Source: Spirochaetia bacterium
GTDB lineage: Bacteria; Spirochaetota; Spirochaetia; Treponematales; Treponemataceae
Direction: 5' to 3'
NCBI GenBank assembly: GCA_900770075.1
Contig: CAAGIZ010000140.1
Coordinates: 1-15,609 of the forward strand
DNA length: 15,609 nt
Shown here: positions 6,753-13,343 of the stretch, piece after piece
Numbering within the stretch: the first letter of the stretch is position 1
How the letters are laid out: each line of letters starts with the position of its first letter
Program-made: the position numbers and the translations under genes
Notes under the pieces: generated by a model
Told to the model about the DNA's origin: nothing
The model's database searches: none
Seen by the model: only the letters and a program-made list of their open reading frames with translations

Positions 6753-7988
6753 ATGAATAATTCACTTACAGAAAAAGAGTATTCGCCGGAATGGCTTTTG
6801 GAAGAGTTTGTAAAAATCTATGGCGGAGAAAAAAGTTCTGTGCGGATTTTTGCTTCTCCTGCCAGAATAAACATAATTGGGGAGCACATCGACTACAACG
6901 GAGGCAAGGTCTTCCCTGCCTGCATAGACCGGTTCTTATACGCTGCAATCAGAAAAAGAGCCGATACAAAAATTTTTTACAAGGATGTAAAGTTTCCGCT
7001 GAGTTTTGAATTTGACGTAAACGACGAATTTTCCTATTCCAAAAAAAACGATTATGCAAACTATCTGAACGGAATAATCGTCCAGCTGAAGGAGAGGGGC
7101 TTTGTCTTTGACAGCGGTTTTGAACTTTTGCTGGCATCGAATATTCCTGCCGGGGGTGGAATTTCTTCATCTTCGGCTTTGGAGTGCGGTTTTGCCTTTG
7201 CCCTGTGCCAGACTTTTGGTTTTGACCTGAGCCCTGTGGAGATTGCAAAAATTGGGCAGATGAGCGAACACCGGTTTATGAACACAAAATGCGGAATCAT
7301 GGATCAGTTTATAATTGCCACAGGAAAGAAAAACACTGCAGAAATTCTGGACTGTGCCACGCTGGAACACCAGTATGTGCCTTTGGAACTGGGAAACTGC
7401 TGTTTTGTCGTAATGAACACCAACAAAGTCAGAAAACTTTCCGATTCAAAATACAACGAACGGCGCAGCGAGTGCGAAAAAGCCCTTAAAATTTTACAGG
7501 ACGAGGGAATAAAAATTGACTCCCTCTGCGATCTTTCGCCAGAGGACTGGCAGGAATGCAAAACCCTCATAAAAGAAGAAAACCTGCAAAAAAGGGCGGA
7601 ACACTGTGTTATGGAAAACCAGCGGGTCTTGCAGGCAGCGGACTTTCTAAAAAAAGGCGACCTTGCAAACCTTGGCAGGCTTCTGAACGAAAGCCATCAC
7701 TCTTTGGACGCAAAATACGAAGTTACCGGAATTGAACTGAACACTCTGGCTCAGGCTGCCCGCCAGCAGGAAGGCTGTCTTGGGGCAAGAATGACAGGGG
7801 CAGGCTTCGGAGGCTGTGCCATAGCTCTCGTTCAAAAAGACAAGATAGAGCCGTTTATCGAAAATGTTCAGAAAACCTACACTCAAAAAATAGGCTATCC
7901 GGCAGGATTTTTCGCCTGCGGCTCAGGGGATGGGGTTCATGAAGTGGATTTTTCCCTGCACTTGCACAACGGCGCCGAAAAATTATAA
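6753..7988 (+). CDS. galK: Galactokinase
   Basis: A 411-residue GHMP-family kinase phosphorylating alpha-D-galactose at C1 with ATP, the first committed Leloir step. The galactokinase signature ARINIIGEHIDYN (Glu44, His45, Asp47) binds galactose. Motif II PAGGGISSSSAL (132-143) is the phosphate loop, CGIMDQF places the catalytic Asp at 184, and motif III is GARMTGAGFGGCAIALV near the C terminus. ATG 6753 is preferred over ATG 6741: ggag (6743-6746) lies 6 nt before it, while the first ATG has only a weak site. The gene follows galM and is 9 nt from the next gene. No galT or galE accompanies it here, so the rest of the pathway must lie elsewhere or another route is used. Confidence 0.95.
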   Translation: MNNSLTEKEYSPEWLLEEFVKIYGGEKSSVRIFASPARINIIGEHIDYNGGKVFPACIDRFLYAAIRKRADTKIFYKDVKFPLSFEFDVNDEFSYSKKNDYANYLNGIIVQLKERGFVFDSGFELLLASNIPAGGGISSSSALECGFAFALCQTFGFDLSPVEIAKIGQMSEHRFMNTKCGIMDQFIIATGKKNTAEILDCATLEHQYVPLELGNCCFVVMNTNKVRKLSDSKYNERRSECEKALKILQDEGIKIDSLCDLSPEDWQECKTLIKEENLQKRAEHCVMENQRVLQAADFLKKGDLANLGRLLNESHHSLDAKYEVTGIELNTLAQAARQQEGCLGARMTGAGFGGCAIALVQKDKIEPFIENVQKTYTQKIGYPAGFFACGSGDGVHEVDFSLHLHNGAEKL

Positions 7989-7989
7989 A
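7962..7989 (+). promoter_or_regulatory. Possible leaderless promoter at the end of galK
   Basis: tataaa (7984-7989) lies 8 nt before the ATG of the next gene, with a weak -35 ttgcac (7962-7967) 16 bp upstream. The downstream gene has no Shine-Dalgarno, so a transcript starting at or near its ATG is plausible. Confidence 0.35.
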
Positions 7990-7997
7990 ATTGTTAT

Positions 7998-8534
7998 ATG
8001 ACAAAATCAAACTTAATTGGCGAATTTGTAGAGCCTGAAATTATCAGTGCAGTTGAAAAAATAAAGGATGTTTCGGACATTCAGGAAGTGAATGCGCTGG
8101 CTGTAACTATTGCCAGGCTTTTCGATGCAGAGAAAACTTTTGCAGAGCTGCTTGCTGGTAACGATGACTCGAAGCTGATTTCTTCATTTAAAAAGAACCT
8201 TACCCTTTTAATACAGAAGACATGGGTAGAAAAAGACGACGAAACCATAAAGGAGCAGGTTCTGTACAATCTTGAACAGTTTTGTGCCTATCTGGAAGCC
8301 GGAAAGTACGCAGACGAATACAACCGTTTTGGTCATATTCTGTCGGATGTTGTCTACCTTATGTTCGGGCCTACTTCCAAAGAACCTGTTTTTGAAGAAT
8401 ACTCACTCAGAATTGACCCGGAATTTGGCGTGTTCTGGTGGTATGTTCAAAACCTTCCTGAAAAAGCAGATTTTTCTGACCAGAAAAGCCGGGCTCTGCT
8501 GCTTTTGGGAATGTATTTTCTCGCAAATTACTAG
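7998..8534 (+). CDS. Hypothetical protein, 178 residues
   Basis: I do not recognise a family. The protein is acidic and appears mainly helical, with no signal peptide, membrane segment or cysteine-rich site. An aromatic patch FGVFWWYVQNLP lies near 140-155. It sits 9 nt after galK and 9 nt before proA, so it is probably co-transcribed with both. There is no Shine-Dalgarno; a tataaa box 8 nt before ATG suggests leaderless expression. Codon usage and base composition match galK and proA, which argues for a real gene. Its placement does not reveal a role. Confidence 0.75.
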   Translation: MTKSNLIGEFVEPEIISAVEKIKDVSDIQEVNALAVTIARLFDAEKTFAELLAGNDDSKLISSFKKNLTLLIQKTWVEKDDETIKEQVLYNLEQFCAYLEAGKYADEYNRFGHILSDVVYLMFGPTSKEPVFEEYSLRIDPEFGVFWWYVQNLPEKADFSDQKSRALLLLGMYFLANY

Positions 8535-8543
8535 ACTCTGTTT

Positions 8544-9803
8544 ATGGACATCGAAAAAATAACGGACGGCTTAAAGAAGGCTTCTGCGGAACTTGCCCAG
8601 CAGACTGCGGAACAAAAAAATGATGCTTTGGCTTGTGTGGCTGCCTCGATAGAAAAAAACAGGGCAAAAATTCTTAATGCAAACGCACTGGACGTAAAAA
8701 ATGCCCGTAGCCGGCAGATGTCCGAAAGTCTCGTGGAGCGCCTTGCTCTGGACGACAAAAAAATCGATTCAATTATAAGTTCTTTTAATCAGATAACAGG
8801 TCAGACCGACCCTGTAGGCGAGGAAATTTGCGGCTGGAAAACCCCCGGCGGAATGACTATTCGGCAGGTGAGGGTTCCTTTGGGAGTGGTTGCAGTCATT
8901 TACGAAAGCCGTCCCAACGTTACGGCAGATGCCTTTGCCCTTGCCTACAAAAGCGGAAACGGAATTTTGTTGAGGGGCTCTTCTTCTGCCATAAATTCCA
9001 ACCGGGCACTGGAAAAAGCAATAAAAGAAGGTCTTAAAAATTCAGAATCCGGGGTTGAAGAGGCAATTGCCCTGGCTCCCTGCAAAGACCACTCAGAAGT
9101 TGAACAGATTTTAACCGCTGTAGGAAAAATCGACGTGGCCCTTCCCAGAGGCGGTGCAAAGCTCATAAATATGGTGGTTCAGACGGCAAAGGTGCCTGTA
9201 ATTCAGACCGGGGCTGGAGTGTGCCATCTTTATATAGACGAAAGCGCAGATTTGCAGATGGCACTGAATCTGGCATGGAACGCAAAAACTCAAAGGCCGG
9301 GTGCCTGCAATGCCATAGAAACAATCGTGATAAACGAAAAAATTCTGGACAGGTTTGTGCCTGAACTGGTCAAAAAGTTTTCCGGGAAGGTTGAATTAAG
9401 GCTGGACGAAAAATCATATATGGCTGCAAAGGATGCAGGTCTGTCTGGTGAAGTTAAAAATGCCTGTGCGGAAGATTTTGGCTTTGAATTTCTTGACTTT
9501 ATCTGCTCTGTAAAGACAGTCTCCTCGCTGGAAGAGGCAGTGGATTTTATAAATTCCCACAACACAAAACATTCCGAATGTATCGTCACCGAAAACCGAA
9601 CCAGTGCCCGCATTTTCCAGTCAGAAATTGACGCTGCCTGTGTTTACGTAAATGCAAGTACCCGCTTTACAGACGGCGGAGAATTCGGCTTTGGAGCGGA
9701 ACTTGGCATAAGCACTCAGAAACTCCATGCCAGAGGTCCAATGGGCATAAAAGCCCTTACTACGACAAAATATCTGATAGACGGCGACGGACAGGTTCGC
9801 TGA
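8544..9803 (+). CDS. proA: Glutamate-5-semialdehyde dehydrogenase (gamma-glutamyl phosphate reductase)
   Basis: A 419-residue cytosolic enzyme reducing gamma-glutamyl phosphate with NADPH to glutamate semialdehyde, the second step of proline synthesis. It has the aldehyde dehydrogenase superfamily fold and the expected ProA length. Landmarks are PLGVVAVIYESRPNVTADAFALA, LRGSSSAINSN, ALPRGGAKLI, IQTGAGVCHLYID, and RPGACNAIET with the catalytic Cys255, then FTDGGEFGFGAELGIS and ARGPMG near the C terminus. No proB is adjacent, although the two are often paired. Initiation is unusual: no Shine-Dalgarno is seen, and TAGACT ends 6 nt before ATG. That box begins with the stop codon of the upstream gene. 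The gene converges on a minus-strand acetyltransferase with only 7 nt between the stops. Confidence 0.95.
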   Translation: MDIEKITDGLKKASAELAQQTAEQKNDALACVAASIEKNRAKILNANALDVKNARSRQMSESLVERLALDDKKIDSIISSFNQITGQTDPVGEEICGWKTPGGMTIRQVRVPLGVVAVIYESRPNVTADAFALAYKSGNGILLRGSSSAINSNRALEKAIKEGLKNSESGVEEAIALAPCKDHSEVEQILTAVGKIDVALPRGGAKLINMVVQTAKVPVIQTGAGVCHLYIDESADLQMALNLAWNAKTQRPGACNAIETIVINEKILDRFVPELVKKFSGKVELRLDEKSYMAAKDAGLSGEVKNACAEDFGFEFLDFICSVKTVSSLEEAVDFINSHNTKHSECIVTENRTSARIFQSEIDAACVYVNASTRFTDGGEFGFGAELGISTQKLHARGPMGIKALTTTKYLIDGDGQVR

Positions 9804-9810
9804 GAAATTT

Positions 9811-10386
9811 TCAGCAATTTGCGTCACGGGAATTTACGCTTTTTTGCATTATTATTCCGTCGGAGGCTTCCTGCTTTAACGAAGGAAAGAAGTTCTTTAT
9901 CCTGCGGACTTCCTTAAAACCCAGTTTTTCGTAAAGGTGTTTTGCTCCCTGCCATTCTGCATTTACCAGAAGCACTATGTGTTTTATTTTTGGAAAGCCG
10001 CCGCAAATTGAATCAAGACAGCCGGTTAAAAAAGGTTCTGCCAGTTTTTTGCCCTGAAAAGACGGCAAAAGTGCAAAGGACGAAAAATACAGGACGGAAC
10101 CTTCCCGGTCGTGGGTCTTTTGGGCAGAGTGACCCAGGGTAAAAATCTCGTCTGATTGGGGGATAAAATTCCATATTTCGCTGGTAAAGTAGCCGGCTAT
10201 AAGAGGACCTTTGTTTTCCAGAACTGTCTGAGGCGAGTTGTCTGCAAGAAGAAGAAAGCCCTCCGGAAAAGTGCGCAGCCTCTCTTCAAAGGTTTTTTGC
10301 TTTTCCTGAATGGCGGGAATAAAGGCCGCCCGTTCAATTTTCATAATTTCCGGAATGTCAAAACTCTTGGCTGGAAAAATTTTCAT
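9811..10386 (-). CDS. GNAT-family N-acetyltransferase
   Basis: A 191-residue Gcn5-related acetyltransferase that would use acetyl-CoA to acetylate an amine; the substrate is unknown. Motif A is SSFALLPSFQGKKLAEPFL (about 102-120), with QGKKLA matching the Q/RxxGxG/A pyrophosphate-binding loop, the last glycine being Ala. Motif B is VNAEWQGAKHLYEKLGFKEV (about 141-160), with the typical LYEKLGF. The start has no Shine-Dalgarno; TAGACT lies 6 nt before ATG on this strand, the same arrangement as proA. It follows the small hypothetical gene by 9 nt and is probably in one unit with it. Confidence 0.85.
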   Translation of the reverse strand: MKIFPAKSFDIPEIMKIERAAFIPAIQEKQKTFEERLRTFPEGFLLLADNSPQTVLENKGPLIAGYFTSEIWNFIPQSDEIFTLGHSAQKTHDREGSVLYFSSFALLPSFQGKKLAEPFLTGCLDSICGGFPKIKHIVLLVNAEWQGAKHLYEKLGFKEVRRIKNFFPSLKQEASDGIIMQKSVNSRDANC

Positions 10387-10395
10387 GAGAAAAGT

Positions 10396-10635
10396 CTACT
10401 GTAAAAGTTCAATAACTTCTATGGATTCCCGCAGGGGAGAAATTCCCAGAATGGCTTCGTTTACCAGTTGTCCGTAGGTGTAGAAATGCCCTGCCGGAAG
10501 AAATTCTTCTCCAAAGGTGATGTAGGATTTTCCGTCGTTGTCGATTCCGTAGCCGAGTTTGTAGCGGTTTCCGCGGTATAAAAGTTCCATTTCTTTTCTA
10601 AGTTCGATGTTTTTTCTGAAAACTGTTTCCTGCAT
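10396..10635 (-). CDS. Small hypothetical protein, 79 residues
   Basis: The protein contains RYKLGYGIDNDGKSYITFGEE followed by a helix-rich C terminus (TYGQLVNEAIL); I do not recognise a family. ATG at 10635 is preferred: tataat (10642-10647 on this strand) lies exactly 6 nt before it. An ATG at 10653 would add six residues (MSYNRL) but would place this box inside the gene, and it has no Shine-Dalgarno. No signal or membrane segment is seen. The gene is divergent from the M15 peptidase gene and 9 nt upstream of the acetyltransferase gene. Confidence 0.65.
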   Translation of the reverse strand: MQETVFRKNIELRKEMELLYRGNRYKLGYGIDNDGKSYITFGEEFLPAGHFYTYGQLVNEAILGISPLRESIEVIELLQ

Positions 10636-10690
10636 GAGGCGATTATAGGACATTTTGCCGTAAATTTTTAGAGGATTTTACCGGTTTTTG

Positions 10691-10699
10691 TGATAGATT
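10691..10699 (+). promoter_or_regulatory. Extended -10-like box before the M15 peptidase gene
   Basis: tgatagatt reads as an extended -10 (TGn followed by TAGATT at 10694-10699) ending 6 nt before the ATG at 10706. No Shine-Dalgarno is present in the short divergent gap, so leaderless initiation is likely. Confidence 0.4.
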
Positions 10700-10705
10700 G
10701 ATTAA

Positions 10706-11386
10706 ATGAAGAAATTTTTTTTGCCTGGAATCCTGGTTTTTCTGGCGGTGTTTTTTTGTCCTGCTCAAAGCGAAAAAATCTTTTTGACGGAGGAGGCCTT
10801 CTTGGACAGGGAATTCTGCATCTGCTCCATAAGCGACGAAATATTTGAAAAAATCTACGGAAAAAGCTTTAAGGAAGACTGTACGGTTCCAAGGGAAAAC
10901 CTGCGGCTTGTAAAAGTCCTGCATAAAAATTTTGAAGGGCAGACCTTGCAGGGGGAACTTATTTGCAGCGAAAAAATTGCCGGAATCCTTTTAAAAATCT
11001 TTCGGGAACTGTACCTTGAAGGCTACCCCATCGAAAAAATCCGTCTTGTTGATGAATACGAGGCGGACGACGAAAAGAGCATGGCGGACAACAATTCTTC
11101 CTGCTTTAACTTTAGGTTTATAAGCTTTACAAAAAAAATTTCAAAGCACGGAGCCGGTCTTGCGGTGGACATAAATCCACTCTATAACCCTTATATTAAA
11201 AAAGTTGGAGACAGGGTGAACGTTGAGCCGGCAAATGCACTGCCCTATACCGACAGAACGGCGGATTTTCCGTATAAAATCCACAAGGGAGATGCGGCCT
11301 ACAGGCTTTTTACGGAAAACGGTTTTGAGTGGGGAGGGGACTGGCAGACGGTAAAGGATTACCAGCATTTTGAATGGAAAGAATGA
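10706..11386 (+). CDS. Exported M15-family D-alanyl-D-alanine carboxypeptidase-like peptidase
   Basis: A 226-residue protein with an N-terminal signal (about 1-21, KKF then a hydrophobic stretch ending near PAQS). The C-terminal half is a zinc peptidase of the VanY/Peptidase_M15_4 type, which trims D-Ala or otherwise cleaves peptidoglycan peptides in the periplasm. The zinc motif SKHGAGLAVD gives His148 and Asp155, and WGGDWQTVKDYQHFEW gives the catalytic acid Asp218 and zinc ligand His221 in DxxHFE. The part between the signal and about 95 is variable in such proteins. The gene is divergent from the small hypothetical gene and stands before the structured control region of the next unit. No clear terminator follows it. 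Confidence 0.88.
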   Translation: MKKFFLPGILVFLAVFFCPAQSEKIFLTEEAFLDREFCICSISDEIFEKIYGKSFKEDCTVPRENLRLVKVLHKNFEGQTLQGELICSEKIAGILLKIFRELYLEGYPIEKIRLVDEYEADDEKSMADNNSSCFNFRFISFTKKISKHGAGLAVDINPLYNPYIKKVGDRVNVEPANALPYTDRTADFPYKIHKGDAAYRLFTENGFEWGGDWQTVKDYQHFEWKE

Positions 11387-11435
11387 GGAAAACGAAAGTG
11401 TGATTAAGACTGAATCCTGTGTTTTAGATGGGTAT

Positions 11436-11504
11436 TTATCGAGGAACGTATAAAAATTATCGTAAAATAATAAAAACTTATCGAAAAAAGATTAAAACTT
11501 ATTG
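11436..11504 (+). promoter_or_regulatory. Four direct repeats at exact 21-bp spacing upstream of a promoter
   Basis: ttatcg occurs at 11436-11441, 11457-11462 and 11478-11483, and ttattg at 11499-11504. Every step is exactly 21 bp, two turns of the helix. Copies 2-4 share a wider context, t-a4/5-(c)-ttatcg. The fourth copy overlaps the -35 box at 11502. This places bound protein on one helix face and next to RNA polymerase, as expected for an activator array. The regulator is unknown. Confidence 0.7.
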
Positions 11505-11530
11505 ACAAACGATAATTCTTTGATTATTCT
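11502..11530 (+). promoter_or_regulatory. Sigma70-type promoter of the three-gene unit
   Basis: A consensus -35 ttgaca (11502-11507) and a -10-like tattct (11525-11530) are 17 bp apart. Transcription would start near 11537, just before the triple palindrome. Confidence 0.65.
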
Positions 11531-11541
11531 CTTAGTAAATC

Positions 11542-11571
11542 AAGTGCACTTAAGTGCACTTAAGTGCACTT
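11542..11571. repeat. Three tandem copies of a 10-bp palindrome in the leader
   Basis: aagtgcactt, a perfect palindrome, is repeated three times head to tail without a spacer. It lies at about +6 to +35 of the predicted transcript and 16 nt before the Shine-Dalgarno at 11587. It could be a repressor operator, or in RNA could form alternative hairpins between copies. The regulator encoded at the end of the unit is a candidate partner, by inference only. Confidence 0.9.
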
Positions 11572-11596
11572 AAAAAACTTTTTTACGGAGAATAAG

Positions 11597-12232
11597 ATGA
11601 AAAAAATTATTTTGGTTTCGGTTTTGCTGGCAGGTTCTGTGGCAGCGGTTTTTGCAGAATGGACAAAGGTTGTATGCGCAGGAGGCGATGCTGTTTTTTC
11701 CAGAAACAGGGTTGAGTGGGAAGATGATTTTGCCGGCACTGGCTGGGAAAATGCAGCGGGCGGAGGAATAAACGGACAGTTACGGCTTTTTAAAAAGGGC
11801 GGATTGTCTTTTATGTTTGATTTAAGCGGCGACTTTTTGCAGTCTGGAGATGCAAAGGGAATGGGAGGAACTTTTCTGTTTGGAACAGGAATGGATTTTC
11901 TGAAGGCTGAAAAAAACAGGCTTATTTTAAGCGGAGTTGTGGGTCTTAACGAAACAAGCCTTACGGAATGCAATGCCTTTACCCTTGGCGGATATGATGT
12001 TGATAAAGACACGGATTTTATTGGATTTATCGTCGGGGCAGACCTTTTTTTCTGCAGGAACCTTACGGAAAATTTCGGGCTTTTTGCCCAGTGCACGGCG
12101 GGTTTTGGAATAGGAGGTGCAAGGCAGGAGCATAATTTTGAAAAAGATGACGACGACTTTTCCAAGTCTGTAGACGGTCTTTGTACTGGCTTTTTCGTAA
12201 CGCCGAAAATCGGTGTCTGCTGGAATTTTTAA
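11597..12232 (+). CDS. Exported outer-membrane beta-barrel-like protein
   Basis: A 211-residue protein with a clear signal peptide (MKKIILVSVLLAGSVAAVFA, cleavage after residue 20). The mature part is rich in Gly and in alternating hydrophobic and polar residues typical of amphipathic strands (GLSFMFDLSG, GTFLFGTGMDFL, GFFVTPKIGV). It ends in Phe (CWNF), as outer-membrane barrels often do. No specific family is recognised. Start choice: ggag (11587-11590) is 6 nt before this ATG; an in-frame GTG at 11564 lies inside the palindrome repeats and has no ribosome site. An acidic loop DDDDF lies near 190. It is the first gene of a unit with the membrane protein and regulator that follow. Confidence 0.75.
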   Translation: MKKIILVSVLLAGSVAAVFAEWTKVVCAGGDAVFSRNRVEWEDDFAGTGWENAAGGGINGQLRLFKKGGLSFMFDLSGDFLQSGDAKGMGGTFLFGTGMDFLKAEKNRLILSGVVGLNETSLTECNAFTLGGYDVDKDTDFIGFIVGADLFFCRNLTENFGLFAQCTAGFGIGGARQEHNFEKDDDDFSKSVDGLCTGFFVTPKIGVCWNF

Positions 12233-12260
12233 TTTTATCTGATTTTTAATGGAGGTGAAT

Positions 12261-12836
12261 ATGAAAACAGGGCGTTTTAAAAATTTTACGAAGGTGTGTG
12301 CAAAATTTCTGGAAGTGATGTTTTTTGCCTGTTCTGTAGTGATGATTGCGGCAACGGTTTATTCTTTTGCCAGGGGGCAGGAATTCGTGGAGTTTCTTGC
12401 GGAGCAGGTTGGAAACGGAACCATTGCCACAAACGGTTTTGAAATTTCGCTTCAGGATGCACAGGGAAACTGTTTTGTAGCTGCGGGAAGGATTTTTGCC
12501 ATTGCAGGAATTCTGACGATGTTCTTTATCGGAATGATTTTCCGCAACATATATCTGATTATTAAGACTTGGGAAGGAAAAACCTGGTTCAGCAAGGGAG
12601 AAACTCCTTTTCAGGCGGATGTGGTAAGGATGGTTCGGGAATGTGGTATTTTCAGCATTCTGGTGCCTGTAACGGGCTTTGTGATGAGTGCTGTTGCCAA
12701 AATAGTCATTGGTGTGGATTCCTGCGAAACCAGCGTGCAGGTTGTGGGAATTGCCATGGGGCTTGCAATGATTTGCTTTTCCCGGATTTTTGAATACGGA
12801 ATTTCGCTGGAAAAGGAAGTTGAGGGGCTTGTATAA
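12261..12836 (+). CDS. DUF2975-like four-helix membrane protein
   Basis: A 191-residue membrane protein with four predicted transmembrane segments at about 14-36, 76-101, 128-150 and 157-177. A soluble loop between the first two holds GNGTIATNGFEI. The stretch FRNIYLIIKTWEGKTWFSKG followed by RMVRECGIF resembles DUF2975 proteins, which are commonly encoded next to a small Cro/C1-type regulator, as here. Their function is not established. ATG 12261 is chosen because ggaggtga (12251-12258) is placed 5 nt before it; the ATG at 12249 precedes that site. It lies 28 nt after the barrel-like gene and 15 nt before the regulator gene. Confidence 0.75.
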   Translation: MKTGRFKNFTKVCAKFLEVMFFACSVVMIAATVYSFARGQEFVEFLAEQVGNGTIATNGFEISLQDAQGNCFVAAGRIFAIAGILTMFFIGMIFRNIYLIIKTWEGKTWFSKGETPFQADVVRMVRECGIFSILVPVTGFVMSAVAKIVIGVDSCETSVQVVGIAMGLAMICFSRIFEYGISLEKEVEGLV

Positions 12837-12851
12837 AGAAAGGAGACTGCC

Positions 12852-13061
12852 ATGGGAAAAATAGTGCTTTATCTTGACCGGATTATGGTTGAGAAAAAAA
12901 TTCCGCTGAATGTCCTTGCTGAAAAAATCGGTATAAACAACGTGAACCTTTCAAAGATGAAAAATAACAAGGTTACTGCGGTGCGTTTTTCGACTCTGGA
13001 AGCCTTGTGCCGGGAACTGCAATGCCAGCCGGGAGACCTGCTCAAGTACGAAGAAGACTGA
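12852..13061 (+). CDS. Cro/C1-type (XRE) helix-turn-helix regulator
   Basis: A 69-residue DNA-binding protein made almost only of an HTH domain. The helix-turn-helix lies at about 19-40 (LNVLAEKIGINNVNLSKMKN), followed by FSTLEALCRELQCQPGDLL, the usual end of the small YozG-type regulators. aaaggag lies 7-8 nt before ATG. As the last gene of the unit with the DUF2975-like protein it probably regulates the unit, and the palindrome array at 11542-11571 is an obvious candidate operator. This link is inferred, not shown. Confidence 0.88.
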   Translation: MGKIVLYLDRIMVEKKIPLNVLAEKIGINNVNLSKMKNNKVTAVRFSTLEALCRELQCQPGDLLKYEED

Positions 13062-13097
13062 GTTTGACGAGTCTGACGGTAAAACTTAGCCCGGGCC

Positions 13098-13216
13098 GGA
13101 GCAGCGGCGAAGCCGTTCCGAAGCTCACGTGTTTGCTTTGCAAACACGTGAGCGGAGGAATGGAGGCGCCCCGACGCCGGAACTGCGCAGGGACGGCGAG
13201 ACGGAGGATGTGCTCC
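13098..13216. repeat. GC-rich structured intergenic element (copy 2)
   Basis: The element lies in the 282-nt gap between the regulator and fabV. It starts ggagca and ends tgctcc (13211-13216). It has a small hairpin cggc-gaa-gccg (13105-13115), then a long perfect hairpin, then ggaatggaggcgc and a GC-rich tail. Copy 1 near 2738-2878 has the same order. The small hairpins differ by a compensatory pair change (C-G in copy 1, G-C here). No coding potential is seen. Confidence 0.65.
13123..13153. repeat. 14-bp perfect hairpin inside GC-rich element
   Basis: gctcacgtgtttgc (13123-13136) pairs with gcaaacacgtgagc (13140-13153) around a ttt loop. It occupies the same place as the unrelated long hairpin of copy 1. 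No T-run follows, so it is not a standard terminator. Confidence 0.9.
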
Positions 13217-13241
13217 AAATTCCTTAAAAACCCTTCACAAA

Positions 13242-13269
13242 TTGACAAAAACTCAAAAAATGTCATAAT
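13242..13269 (+). promoter_or_regulatory. fabV promoter
   Basis: A consensus -35 ttgaca (13242-13247) is followed after 16 bp by an extended -10, tgt-cataat (13261-13269). Transcription would start near 13276, giving a leader of about 68 nt. Confidence 0.75.
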
Positions 13270-13310
13270 GGTTATATGGTTTGCTTTATTTTGGCAGACC
13301 TTGCATTACG

Positions 13311-13332
13311 GCACTTTTTGAGTGCTTTTTTT
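13311..13332 (+). terminator. Terminator-like hairpin in the fabV leader
   Basis: gcact (13311-13315) and agtgc (13321-13325) form a 5-bp stem with a 5-nt loop, followed by seven T (13326-13332). It lies between the fabV promoter and its ribosome site (agggga, 13333-13338). gcatt (13303-13307) could pair instead with agtgc, giving an alternative fold. The stem is short, so this is a possible attenuator only. Confidence 0.4.
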
Positions 13333-13343
13333 AGGGGACAAAA

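Noticed and set aside
9799..9815. Terminator hairpin gctgag / ttcagc at the proA stop
   Set aside because: The stem is only 6 bp with a G-U pair, overlaps the coding end and has no T-run on either strand.
11436..11504. DnaA boxes or a replication origin, because of repeated ttatcg in A/T-rich DNA
   Set aside because: The copies lack the TTATNCACA consensus, are phased onto a -35 box, and no origin-associated gene is nearby.
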